A stretch of 64,000 nt of DNA, from the NCBI GenBank assembly GCA_038533155.1, contig JBCAZH010000011.1:3902-67901 (forward strand), written 5' to 3'. The notes under the pieces are model-generated. The model saw only the letters and a list, made by a program, of their open reading frames with translations, ran no database searches and was not told where the DNA came from. The translations under genes were made by a program, and so were the position numbers. Origin of the DNA: CALBPI01 sp038533155. GTDB lineage: Bacteria > Pseudomonadota > Gammaproteobacteria > Steroidobacterales > Woeseiaceae. Positions 1 to 8,458 of the stretch are shown here, in pieces; position 1 is the stretch's first letter; each line of letters begins with the position of its first letter.

Positions 1-430
1 CTTGCACCGCCATGATATGCAGTCGAAAACGCTCACTGTAGACCGCATTCGCGATGCCACCCTCGCCCAACATCCGAGCGACCATCTGGCGCCCGACCGC
101 GGTGATTTCATCCGTATCCGGACGCTCGCTGTAGGTCTGTTCAATGTAACCACGTTCGAAACGCTGCAACGCGGCAAGGGGATCTGGCTGGGTATAACAG
201 GCGAAACGCCAAGTGCCGATCGATGATCCGAGAAGATGCGTCCCAGGTTCTAACGACGGGACAATCCGTCGCAAGATGGCATGATCCAGACCGATCAGGC
301 TCAGCCATTTGGCGCCACCAGAAGCACCAACCAACATCCGAATGTCGCTCGGCTGCAGTCCATTGCGCTCCAAGTGTTTAAGCGCACCCGGGCCCGCTCG
401 AACGGCCAATGCAGCTTGAGAATCAGCCAT
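1..430 (-). CDS. Patatin-like phospholipase family protein (C-terminus cut off by window edge)
   Basis: I translated this by hand from the minus strand: the frame opens with ATG 9 bases after the purA stop and stays open for 143 codons to the window edge. Residues 35-42 read GASGGAKW and residues 68-72 read GSSIG, followed by TW; the second is a GxSxG nucleophile elbow (Ser70), and together they match patatin-type serine lipases. The catalytic Asp would lie beyond the window. AGGTG abuts the ATG, so the ribosome site is poor and translation may be coupled to purA. The family hydrolyses acyl esters of lipids; the substrate is unknown. Family call is fairly sure, function is not. Confidence 0.75.
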   Translation of the reverse strand, partial: MADSQAALAVRAGPGALKHLERNGLQPSDIRMLVGASGGAKWLSLIGLDHAILRRIVPSLEPGTHLLGSSIGTWRFACYTQPDPLAALQRFERGYIEQTYSERPDTDEITAVGRQMVARMLGEGGIANAVYSERFRLHIMAVQ

Positions 431-439
431 CACCTGGAA

Positions 440-1735
440 TCAGGCATTCAACGGGTCCCGTCGAACGATCGTCTGCTCACGTCCGGGCCCAGTCGAGATA
501 ATGTCGATCGGGGTCGCGACGATCTCTTCGATCCTGGCGATGTAATCGCGGGCCGCGCTAGGCAGGACGTCGAAATCGGTCACGCCGACGGTGCTGGTGT
601 TCCAACCCGGTAAATCCTCATACACGGGCTCCGCTTCGGCGTATCGATCGACCACGACCGGCGGCGTAGAAATGACCTCGCCATCGATCCGATAACCCAC
701 ACACACGCGGATCGTTTCAAGCTCGTCCAGCACGTCGAGCTTCGTCATGCACAAGCCAGACACGCCGTTGTTGATGATGCTGCGCCGCAATGCGACCGCA
801 TCGAACCAGCCGCATCGCCGAGGCCGCCCGGTCGTGGCGCCAAACTCAGCGCCCACTCTGGCCAGGTGCTCTCCCGCATCGTCGAATAACTCCGTCGGGA
901 ATGGACCGGCGCCGACGCGCGTCGTGTACGCCTTGACGATGCCGAGGACGTAATCGATTTTATCGGGACCAATGCCAGTTCCGGTGCATGCCCCGGCCGA
1001 CACCGTGTTACTGGAGGTTACAAATGGGAATGTACCGTGGTCGATGTCCAACAGCGTGCCTTGGGCACCCTCGAAGAGAACGCTCTGACCGGATTCACCC
1101 AAATCATGAAGGATCGCTGTCACATCCGCGACCAGCGGCGCAATTCGCTCGGCGTGCGCCATCGCTTGATCCAAGGATTCACTAAAATCCACGGTCGGCG
1201 CTTTGAAATAGTGCTTCAGAACAAAGTTATGATAATCCAGGATCTCGCCTAGCCTTGCCGCAAACTTCTCACGTAAGAACAAATCAGAAACGCGCAACGC
1301 CCGTCGTGCGACCTTGTCTTCATAAGCCGGGCCGATTCCGCGGCCAGTCGTGCCAATAGCAGCCGAACCACGCGCCTTCTCGCGCGCCTGATCCAGCGCC
1401 ACGTGACACGGCAGGATCAACGGACACGCGGGCGAAATTTTGAGACGCTCGAACACGGGCACATCGTTCGCCACCAAACCGTCCATCTCGTGCAGAAGCG
1501 CATCGAGGGAAAGCACAACACCGTTCCCAATTAAACACTGCACGTTTTCGCGCAACACACCTGACGGGATCAAATGCAGCACGGTCTTTTGACCATCGAT
1601 CACGAGGGTATGGCCCGCGTTGTGACCACCCTGAAATCGCGCAACGGCACTCACCCGATCCGTCAGTAGGTCGACAATCTTGCCCTTGCCCTCGTCACCC
1701 CATTGAGTGCCGATGACGACTACGTTTTTGCTCAT
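440..1735 (-). CDS. purA: Adenylosuccinate synthetase
   Basis: Joins IMP and aspartate using GTP to give adenylosuccinate, the first committed step of AMP synthesis, in the cytoplasm. The 431-residue length is typical. The N-terminus has the GTP-binding loop GTQWGDEGKGK at residues 9-19, and GGHNAGHT follows, supplying the conserved active-site His. Further family blocks include TTGRGIGPAYEDK and the C-terminal GPGREQT. GAGG lies 11 bases before the ATG. It closes the mutL-to-hflC gene line, 25 bases after the DUF2065 gene; hisZ, which sits between these two in pseudomonads, is absent here. Confidence 0.98.
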   Translation of the reverse strand: MSKNVVVIGTQWGDEGKGKIVDLLTDRVSAVARFQGGHNAGHTLVIDGQKTVLHLIPSGVLRENVQCLIGNGVVLSLDALLHEMDGLVANDVPVFERLKISPACPLILPCHVALDQAREKARGSAAIGTTGRGIGPAYEDKVARRALRVSDLFLREKFAARLGEILDYHNFVLKHYFKAPTVDFSESLDQAMAHAERIAPLVADVTAILHDLGESGQSVLFEGAQGTLLDIDHGTFPFVTSSNTVSAGACTGTGIGPDKIDYVLGIVKAYTTRVGAGPFPTELFDDAGEHLARVGAEFGATTGRPRRCGWFDAVALRRSIINNGVSGLCMTKLDVLDELETIRVCVGYRIDGEVISTPPVVVDRYAEAEPVYEDLPGWNTSTVGVTDFDVLPSAARDYIARIEEIVATPIDIISTGPGREQTIVRRDPLNA

Positions 1736-1760
1736 GATAGACGTGCCTCAAGCGATTCGG

Positions 1761-1955
1761 TCAGTTTCCGGTAACACTGACGAGTAGGATCAATCCGGCA
1801 GCAATCGTAATGCCACCTGCTACGCGGATCGCATCATCCGACATGCTAGCCATTCGCGCAATCGCGCGGCGCCATGCCCGTGGCATAGCAAACGGCGCCA
1901 GACCCTCAAAGATCAGAAACAGCGCAAATCCCGTCAGCAGCAATTGCCACTGCAT
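1761..1955 (-). CDS. DUF2065 family small membrane protein (YjeT-like)
   Basis: A 64-residue protein with two hydrophobic segments, about residues 4-23 and 46-61, separated by a basic loop containing PRAWRR. Size, topology and its place between hflC and purA match the DUF2065/YjeT family of gammaproteobacteria. Its function is unknown. It lies 17 bases after hflC and 25 bases before purA, so it is almost certainly co-transcribed with both. The position suggests, but does not prove, a link to the HflKC membrane complex. Confidence 0.9.
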   Translation of the reverse strand: MQWQLLLTGFALFLIFEGLAPFAMPRAWRRAIARMASMSDDAIRVAGGITIAAGLILLVSVTGN

Positions 1956-1972
1956 ACCAACCTACCCGCTGA

Positions 1973-2845
1973 CTAATTCGCTTCGCGATTATTCAGGTAG
2001 CGGAAGAAATCGCTGTCCGGGTCGAGCACCAACAAGTCGCCCGCGCTACCGAGAGAGTTACGGTAGGCCTCCAGACTCCGGTAAAACGCGTAGAACTCGC
2101 GATCGGCGTTGTATGCGCTTGCGTAAATTGCCGCCGCACGTGCATCCCCTTCACCACGAATCTGTTGCGCATCGCGGTACGCCTCGGAACGAATGACCGT
2201 ACTTTCTCGATCCGCGGTCGCGCGAATCTCCACCGCTTCCTCAGCACCTTCCGCACGAAGCTGCTGGGCAATCCGCGACCGCTCTTCGCGCATCCGGTTG
2301 TACACCGACTCGGACACCCGGTCCGAAAACTCAACTCGCTTCACACGCACATCAATCAGGCTAATGCCTAGCTCGTCCGCAAGCGCGGATGCATCGGCCA
2401 TCATGTCCTGCATCAACTCGTTTCGTTCGAGCGAAATCACTTCCTGCATCGTACGCTTCGCGAACTCGGTGCGAATCGCAGCCCGAATGATCTGCAGCAA
2501 TTGCGCACTCACGACGAACTCGGAGCCTTGAGCCGATACGTAGTAGGTTTCCGGATCGGAAATCCGATACTTCAAGAAGAAGTCGACGGACGCCGGTTTT
2601 TTCTCAGTGGTCAGGATGTCTTCTGGCTGCTGCGGGGCAATCGTCAGCACCTGATTGGAGAACTTGATGACCTCGTTGTAGACCGGAATCTTGAAATGCA
2701 GGCCCGGTTCGTAGTCCTTACCCACGATTTCGCCAAACCGAAGTTTCAGCGCATGTTGGCGTTCGTCAACCGTGAACGCACTCAGTCCTAGACCGACCAG
2801 AACAAGGCCGACGACAACAAGAAAGATCGAGATTGAAGTTTTCAT
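1973..2845 (-). CDS. hflC: HflC, SPFH/band-7 subunit of the HflKC protease-modulator complex
   Basis: Forms large cage-like assemblies with HflK around the FtsH protease in the inner membrane and modulates turnover of membrane proteins. The 290-residue protein starts with one transmembrane helix (about residues 5-23), followed by the SPFH domain and a helical, Arg/Glu-rich region containing RMREERSRIAQQLRAEG, typical of HflC. Its ATG overlaps the hflK stop in an ATGA, which is typical of translational coupling and equal amounts of partners. DUF2065 follows directly. Confidence 0.97.
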   Translation of the reverse strand: MKTSISIFLVVVGLVLVGLGLSAFTVDERQHALKLRFGEIVGKDYEPGLHFKIPVYNEVIKFSNQVLTIAPQQPEDILTTEKKPASVDFFLKYRISDPETYYVSAQGSEFVVSAQLLQIIRAAIRTEFAKRTMQEVISLERNELMQDMMADASALADELGISLIDVRVKRVEFSDRVSESVYNRMREERSRIAQQLRAEGAEEAVEIRATADRESTVIRSEAYRDAQQIRGEGDARAAAIYASAYNADREFYAFYRSLEAYRNSLGSAGDLLVLDPDSDFFRYLNNREAN

Positions 2846-3978
2846 TGGCGCGTTCTCCGTGAGCGGGTTCTCGATCGATCGGTCTGCGCCGGCTGAGCCG
2901 CGCTTTGAACCGACCGCGAGTCGGACCGGACGGCAGGTGCTCCATTCGCGGTGCGCGGCGCCCGTTGAGCATTCTCGATGAGCTTATCCACCGGCAGATA
3001 CAAGAGATTGCCTTCGCCGTCGGTATCCAAAAAGACCTTGCTGGAGTTGGCATAGACATGCTCGATCGCATCGATATACAGGCGCTCGCGGGTCACTTCC
3101 GGCGCCGCCTGATACTCCTTAAGTAACGCGGTAAATCTTCCCGCCTCACCCTCGGCGTCATTGATAACCCTTTGCCGGTAGGCTTCCGCGGCTTCGAGTT
3201 GTCGAGCACGCTCACCACGTGCTGCCGGAATGACTTCATTGGCATAGGTTTCCGCAGACAACTTCGCCTGCTCCTTGTCTTCCCGAGCTTTCACGGCATC
3301 TTGCACCGCGTCTTGAACCTGCAGCGGGAAATCCACTTTCTGCAAGTTCACCGCCGTGACTTCGATGCCCGCCTTGTACGCATCGAGTGCGCTTTGAATC
3401 AAGGTCTTGGTTTGATCAGCGACCTGTGCCCGGTTGCCAAGCAGCGTAAAGTCAGCCGGGTGCGCCCCGACAGCTTCGCGGATCGCGCTCTCGCTGACAT
3501 CACGTAGCGTCTCCTCCGGATCGCGGACGTTGAACTGGTAGTCCGACGGGACCGACCTGCGGAACTGGATCGCTACATTGATCAGCACGAAGTTCTCATC
3601 CGCCGTCAGCATCTGAATTTCTTGATCGAAGCGGTCGATCAACGACACGTTGACTTTCTCCACCCGTTCGATTGGATAGGGGAGGTGCCAATGCAGACCC
3701 GGGCTGGTCGTTTCAACGTATTCGCCGAATCTCAATTCCAAGCCTCGCTCGGCCTGATCTACGCGATAGAAACCCGTCAGGCCCCAGAAAAACAGGGCAA
3801 CAATGATAATGCCGACGAGGCCCGCCACGGAACCGTCGTCTTTGCCATCACCACCGAATCCTGACGCGAACTTTCGCTTGAGATTCGCGAGCATCTTGTC
3901 GAGGTCATTCGGGGTATTCCGCCGTCGGTTGTTATTGCCCCACGGATCCTGGCCGTTACCAGATTCATTCCACGCCAT
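2842..3978 (-). CDS. hflK: HflK, SPFH/band-7 subunit of the HflKC protease-modulator complex
   Basis: Partner of HflC in the FtsH-associated membrane complex. The 378-residue protein has a Gly/Asn-rich N-terminus (NGQDPWGNNN), a single transmembrane helix at about residues 53-73, an SPFH domain and a long helical segment rich in Ala, Glu and Arg. The C-terminal tail is basic and low in complexity (DRSRTRSRRTRQ), longer and more charged than the rest. It lies 18 bases after hflX and overlaps hflC by 4 bases. Confidence 0.97.
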   Translation of the reverse strand: MAWNESGNGQDPWGNNNRRRNTPNDLDKMLANLKRKFASGFGGDGKDDGSVAGLVGIIIVALFFWGLTGFYRVDQAERGLELRFGEYVETTSPGLHWHLPYPIERVEKVNVSLIDRFDQEIQMLTADENFVLINVAIQFRRSVPSDYQFNVRDPEETLRDVSESAIREAVGAHPADFTLLGNRAQVADQTKTLIQSALDAYKAGIEVTAVNLQKVDFPLQVQDAVQDAVKAREDKEQAKLSAETYANEVIPAARGERARQLEAAEAYRQRVINDAEGEAGRFTALLKEYQAAPEVTRERLYIDAIEHVYANSSKVFLDTDGEGNLLYLPVDKLIENAQRAPRTANGAPAVRSDSRSVQSAAQPAQTDRSRTRSRRTRQ

Positions 3979-3996
3979 AGTAGTTCCTGATGGTTA

Positions 3997-5322
3997 TCAG
4001 GCAGTCGCTCGCGCAACTGCTGTCGGCGCGTTTGCGCCGTGGTTTGTGAGTGCCACCCGATCGAGCGTCAATGCAGTTTCGCTGCACAAACGTTCGAAGG
4101 CGACACGCTCTAAATCAATGGTCAACTCGCACTCTCCGCCGTCGGTGTAGACCTCCGACTTCACACCGCCCGAATCGAACAACCGCGCTCTCAGGGCCCC
4201 CTCATGGGCTCCCAGAATCAAGGTGCCTTGTACATGATCGAGCGCGACCATTTGAGCCACAGCGGTACGCAACAAGTCGAGACCCTCACCACCGATGGCG
4301 GAAACCCAAACACTCGCCGGTATATCGTCCGTCGCACCGCGAAATTGCGGGGGCCGACCGGTCACGTCGATTTTATTGTACACCCGCAATTGCGGGACTT
4401 CGCCTGCGCCTATGCCGGTCAACACCTCATTGACCTGACTTTCCCGCAGCGCGTGCTCGGGATCCGAAGCATCGATCACATGAACGATCAGATCTGCTTC
4501 CCGTGTTTCAGTCAATGTCGCTTTGAATGCGGCAACCAACTCGTGCGGCAAGTCCGACACAAATCCTACGGTATCGGCAAGCACAACCTCGCGTTGCGAC
4601 GACACACTCCAACGGCGCAGGGTCGGGTCTAGCGTTGCAAACAACTGATTCGCAGCATACACCGCGGATTCTGTCAGCGCGTTAAACAGCGTAGATTTGC
4701 CCGCGTTCGTGTAGCCGACCAACGCGACGGTGGGGGTGCGATTGCGGAGCCGGTTGCGCCGACCGAGTTCGCGTTGTTGATCGACCTTCTTCAGACGGTC
4801 CGTCAATCGTGTGATTCTCTGACGAACCAATCGACGGTCGGTTTCAAGCTGCGTCTCACCAGGCCCGCGCAGTCCGATCCCGCCCTTTTGTCGCTCAAGG
4901 TGGGTCCAGCCTCGCACCAGGCGTGTCGACAAATGCCGAAGCTGAGCCAGTTCAACTTGCAACTTACCTTCGAACGATCTCGCACGCTGCGCGAAGATGT
5001 CCAAGATCAGACCCGCTCGATCCAACACACGACACTTCAACTGTCGCTCAAGGTTCCGCTCTTGGGTCGGCGTGAGCGCATGACTCACCAACAACAGCTC
5101 AACGCGTTCCGCGCGAACGCGGTCTGCTAACTCGCGGACTTTCCCACTGCCGATCAAAAACCTCGATTCCGGCTGGCTGCGTTGCACGATAACGGTATCA
5201 AGTACTTCGGCGCCGGCAGACAAGGCCAGCTCGACGAACTCATGAACGTCACAGGTTTGCCGCGCATAAAATTCCGGGTGAACGATCAGAACGCGCTCAC
5301 CGGATTTCGGTCGCTCAAACAT
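3997..5322 (-). CDS. hflX: HflX, ribosome-associated GTPase
   Basis: A GTPase of the OBG/HflX group that binds 50S subunits and splits stalled or idle ribosomes, notably under heat stress. The 441-residue protein has the HflX N-terminal domain with SRFLIGSGKVRELAD and the Gly-rich block GGIGLRGPGETQLETDRR, then the G domain with G1 loop GYTNAGKST at residues 203-211, G3 DTVGF and G4 NKID. It starts 35 bases after hfq and is followed by hflK, the normal gammaproteobacterial order. Confidence 0.97.
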   Translation of the reverse strand: MFERPKSGERVLIVHPEFYARQTCDVHEFVELALSAGAEVLDTVIVQRSQPESRFLIGSGKVRELADRVRAERVELLLVSHALTPTQERNLERQLKCRVLDRAGLILDIFAQRARSFEGKLQVELAQLRHLSTRLVRGWTHLERQKGGIGLRGPGETQLETDRRLVRQRITRLTDRLKKVDQQRELGRRNRLRNRTPTVALVGYTNAGKSTLFNALTESAVYAANQLFATLDPTLRRWSVSSQREVVLADTVGFVSDLPHELVAAFKATLTETREADLIVHVIDASDPEHALRESQVNEVLTGIGAGEVPQLRVYNKIDVTGRPPQFRGATDDIPASVWVSAIGGEGLDLLRTAVAQMVALDHVQGTLILGAHEGALRARLFDSGGVKSEVYTDGGECELTIDLERVAFERLCSETALTLDRVALTNHGANAPTAVARATA

Positions 5323-5357
5323 CTTGGGTCTGCCCCGCCGTCGCAGGAAAGAAGTAT

Positions 5358-5603
5358 TTAGTCTTCGTCGCGTCCGTCATCATCGCTCAGCGGCAGGCGA
5401 ACGTTTCGCGCCGGCACCACCGTCGAAATGGCATGCTTATAGACCATTTGATTGACGCTGTTTTTCAACAACACGACAAATTGGTCAAAAGAGTCGATCT
5501 GCCCTTGAAGCTTGATGCCATTGACTAGGTAAATGGATACCGGAACCTTTTCTTTTCGCAAAATGTTAAGAAACGGGTCTTGTAACGACTGTCCCTTTGC
5601 CAT
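5358..5603 (-). CDS. hfq: Hfq, RNA chaperone
   Basis: Hexameric Sm-like protein that pairs small RNAs with mRNAs. I place the start at the ATG at 5603, giving 81 residues beginning MAKGQSLQDPFLN, because AAGGAG stands at the right distance upstream and all Hfq proteins start here; the open frame extends further upstream without similarity. The Sm1 region includes VSIYLVNGIKLQGQI and the Sm2 motif is YKHAIS. The C-terminal tail is short and very acidic (SDDDGRDED), a feature tied to RNA release in other Hfq proteins. The 132-base gap before it leaves room for its own promoter. Confidence 0.98.
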   Translation of the reverse strand: MAKGQSLQDPFLNILRKEKVPVSIYLVNGIKLQGQIDSFDQFVVLLKNSVNQMVYKHAISTVVPARNVRLPLSDDDGRDED

Positions 5604-5680
5604 TAGGAATCTCCTTGTTTTGCCCTCGAGGGTCACGGGCTGCCCAAGCTCGTTGAAGACCCCATCGCGTTTTCCATTGG

Positions 5681-5689
5681 ATGGTAGCA
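5681..5689 (-). promoter_or_regulatory. Candidate extended -10 promoter for hfq
   Basis: In the miaA-hfq gap the minus strand reads TGC-TACCAT, an extended -10 form, which would give a leader of about 70 bases. That leader contains the perfect palindrome CCCTCGAGGG (5623-5632) upstream of the AAGGAG ribosome site. I see no convincing -35 box. In E. coli hfq has its own promoters and represses its own translation through the leader; the same here is inference. Confidence 0.3.
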
Positions 5690-5735
5690 CAGCTATTCGC
5701 CGCGATATCCCATATCAAAAAGGTTAAATCGCCAC

Positions 5736-6680
5736 TCAGGACGTCGACAAAACCTCTTCGCACAAACCTAAGATTGGGGCGCTCACGTCGGCTTCAAGAG
5801 GGTCAAAGCATGCCAAATCTGACATCCCGCGCAGCCACGTATGCTGGCGCTTCGCCAAACGACGTGTGGCGGTTTTTGCATCTCGGGTCGCTTGCGCGAG
5901 ATCGCACTCGCCGCTGAGCCAAGCGGCGACTTGTCGATAGCCGACCGCACGCATACTCGGCAGGTCTCGATGTACGCCAGGTCGCGCTATTAGTCCCGCG
6001 ACCTCCTCTTCGAAGCCTAGTGCCATCATCGCGTCAAACCGCTGGCCGATTCGCTCGTGTAAAACCGCCCTGTTGTTCGTGAGTAGCGCTATTCGCTGGA
6101 CACGCCATGGCGGACCGTCAGCGCTTGCGCTTCGCTGCAACGAGGAGATAGGTTCGCCAGCCAACTCGAATACCTCGAGCGCACGTTGAATTCTCTGTGC
6201 ATCATTCGGTGCGATCCGTTCGGCCGCGGTAGCGTCGACACTGGCAAGACGCGCGTGCAGCGCGGGCCACCCTAACTCGGACGCATCCGCATCGATTTTG
6301 CGACGAACCACGGGGTCCGCCTCCGGTAATTCGGCGAGTCCTTCAAGCAGTCGTTTGAAGTACAACATCGTGCCACCGACCAAAAGCGGCACACGACCGC
6401 TGCGATGGCTCGCCGCGATCGCCGCTTCCGCATCGGCGACGAAGTCGGCAACGGAGTACACCGTTTCGGGATCCACCACATCGATCAAAGCATGGGGATA
6501 CGCTGCCAACAGTTCTTTGGACGGCTTAGCAGTACCGATATCCATGCCGCGGTACACCAGCGCCGAGTCAACACTGATCAAGTCGACAGGTAACTGATCG
6601 GCGAGGCGCATCGCGGTTTCGGTCTTGCCCATCGCCGTTGGCCCCATCAGGCAAATGACCGGAGGAAGCGGCGCTGTCAC
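5736..6680 (-). CDS. miaA: tRNA dimethylallyltransferase
   Basis: Adds a dimethylallyl group to N6 of A37 in tRNAs reading UNN codons. The 314-residue protein has the P-loop GPTAMGKTE near the N-terminus, then the substrate block DLISVDSALVYRGMDIGTAKP, and RVQRIAL and AVGYRQ blocks later on. The start is GTG at 6680, directly next to the mutL stop and in the same frame, so the two are translationally coupled. The order mutL-miaA-hfq is typical of the class. Confidence 0.97.
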   Translation of the reverse strand: MTAPLPPVICLMGPTAMGKTETAMRLADQLPVDLISVDSALVYRGMDIGTAKPSKELLAAYPHALIDVVDPETVYSVADFVADAEAAIAASHRSGRVPLLVGGTMLYFKRLLEGLAELPEADPVVRRKIDADASELGWPALHARLASVDATAAERIAPNDAQRIQRALEVFELAGEPISSLQRSASADGPPWRVQRIALLTNNRAVLHERIGQRFDAMMALGFEEEVAGLIARPGVHRDLPSMRAVGYRQVAAWLSGECDLAQATRDAKTATRRLAKRQHTWLRGMSDLACFDPLEADVSAPILGLCEEVLSTS

Positions 6681-8450
6681 TCACTGGCCCCGCAGAAACA
6701 TCCGGTCCAACTCAGCCATGCTGACTTGCGTCCAAGTGGGCCTGCCGTGGTTACACTGATCCGCACGCTCGGTCCGCTCCATATCTCGAAGTAGCGCGTT
6801 CATCTCAGGCAACGTGAGCTGCCGGTTTGCGCGCACTGAATGGTGGCAAGCCATAGTTGCCAACAGCTCATCGGTCACGGCGGCGGCGCGACCGCTGTGC
6901 CCAACGCTCTCGAAATCGGCCAGGACATCTCTCAACAGAGCCTCGGCATGGTTCGCGCCGAGCAACGCGGGGACCTCCCTCAGCGCGACGGACTCGGGCC
7001 CGCTACGCTCGATGACAAGCCCAGCTTCCAGCAGCGTCTCGGCGTGCAGCTCAGCGAGGTCGGCCTCCGCGCGGGACACCGTGATGCGTATAGGAACCAA
7101 CAAGGGTTGGCGAACGAGTGAGCGGTCGCTGTGCGCCGTCTTCAGCTGCTCGTAAGTAATTCGTTCATGAGCGGCGTGCATGTCGACCACGACAAGGCCG
7201 TGCGCGTTCTGAGCCAGGATGTAGACGCCGTGTAGCTGCGCTATCGCAAAGCCTAGCGGTGGCGGCGCGTCGTCGGCGACCGCAGGCATCGGCCGGGATG
7301 CCGGCGCCGCTAGCGTCGTCCATGAATCGGTTGAGGACCCGGCTCGAATCGGAGCCGTAAAGGTAGAAGACGGCAACGACAATCCACTCTGCGAAACCGG
7401 GGACTCGGCGCTGACGTCGAGACCTGGAGGTGACGCCAATGATGACGCGCTCGGCCGCGTCGCCTCCATTGCCACACTCACGACGCGTTGCACCAACGTA
7501 TGGATCTGCCCCGAATCTCTGAATCTCACTTCCGTCTTGGCGGGATGCGCGTTGACGTCGACCCGCGTCGGATCCATCGCGATCCAAAGGACGTAGGCCG
7601 GGTGGCGGCCATGGAAGAGTACGTCCTGATAACCCATGCGAACGGCATGCATAATCGTTTTATCACGTACCCAGCGGCCGTTGACGAAGGCGTACTGCAT
7701 ATCCGGCTGGGACCGATTGAACGTCGGTGCCGCCAGTCTCGCTTCGATTGACATCCCTTCCCGCTCGAGATCGTGCCATTCGCTGGCCGCAACGAACTCG
7801 GGCCCAAGAAGCTGCGCTAAGCGCCGCTCACGATCCCCGTCCGCTCGGGCGGAAGGCAAATGCAAAACCGTCCTGCCATTGTGTTTGACGGTAAAGGCAA
7901 CACCCGGGTGTGCCAAAGCCAGACGGCGGATGTTCCGATCAATGTGCGTAAATTCGGTTTTCTCGGTTCGTAGGAACTTGCGTCTGGCCGGCGTGTTGTA
8001 GAACAAGTCACGCACCGATACGCGCGTCCCCGACCGCATCGAAATTGGGCTCTGCGGCTGCATGGCACCACCATCGACGGCGATCACGGTCCCATGCTGC
8101 TGACCCTCGGTGCGCGAAGCAAGCTCCACTCTGGCAACCGATGCGATGCTCGGCAGCGCTTCACCGCGGAACCCTAGAGACACGACTGCGGACAGATCTT
8201 CAAAGGATGAAATCTTGCTGGTTGCATGTCGCGAGAGTGCGAGCGGCAGGTCGTCTGCGGGAATGCCAATCCCATCGTCGACAATTTCGATAAGACGCGC
8301 ACCACCGGCATCGATATTGACGCCAATATGCTGGGCGCGCGCATCGAGACTGTTTTCAACGAGCTCTTTGACGACTGATGCAGGTCGCTCGATGACCTCT
8401 CCCGCCGCAATCTGATTAATCAGATGGTCGGGTAATTTCTGAATTGGCAC
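6681..8450 (-). CDS. mutL: DNA mismatch repair protein MutL
   Basis: Couples MutS mismatch recognition to strand incision. The 589-residue protein has the GHKL ATPase motifs ELVENSLDA (about 29-37), DDGIGIP and RGEALPSIASV, and a C-terminal dimerisation domain. That domain carries DMHAAHERITYE at 423-434, fitting the D-x-H-A-x2-E-x4-E endonuclease motif, and CNHGRPTW from Cys566, the metal-site motif found with it. MutL therefore probably nicks DNA itself, as in species without MutH. The start is GTG, with GGAGGG 11 bases upstream; the amidase gene ends 8 bases before. Confidence 0.97.
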   Translation of the reverse strand: MPIQKLPDHLINQIAAGEVIERPASVVKELVENSLDARAQHIGVNIDAGGARLIEIVDDGIGIPADDLPLALSRHATSKISSFEDLSAVVSLGFRGEALPSIASVARVELASRTEGQQHGTVIAVDGGAMQPQSPISMRSGTRVSVRDLFYNTPARRKFLRTEKTEFTHIDRNIRRLALAHPGVAFTVKHNGRTVLHLPSARADGDRERRLAQLLGPEFVAASEWHDLEREGMSIEARLAAPTFNRSQPDMQYAFVNGRWVRDKTIMHAVRMGYQDVLFHGRHPAYVLWIAMDPTRVDVNAHPAKTEVRFRDSGQIHTLVQRVVSVAMEATRPSASSLASPPGLDVSAESPVSQSGLSLPSSTFTAPIRAGSSTDSWTTLAAPASRPMPAVADDAPPPLGFAIAQLHGVYILAQNAHGLVVVDMHAAHERITYEQLKTAHSDRSLVRQPLLVPIRITVSRAEADLAELHAETLLEAGLVIERSGPESVALREVPALLGANHAEALLRDVLADFESVGHSGRAAAVTDELLATMACHHSVRANRQLTLPEMNALLRDMERTERADQCNHGRPTWTQVSMAELDRMFLRGQ

Positions 8451-8458
8451 CGGGTGCT

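Noticed and set aside
1736..1972. Search for hisZ between hflC and purA, as in pseudomonads
   Set aside because: Only the 64-residue DUF2065 gene fits here; no class II synthetase-like sequence is present.
5623..5632. Perfect palindrome CCCTCGAGGG in the hfq leader as a possible operator
   Set aside because: Ten-base palindromes occur by chance in GC-rich DNA and no second copy was found; noted only with the hfq promoter.
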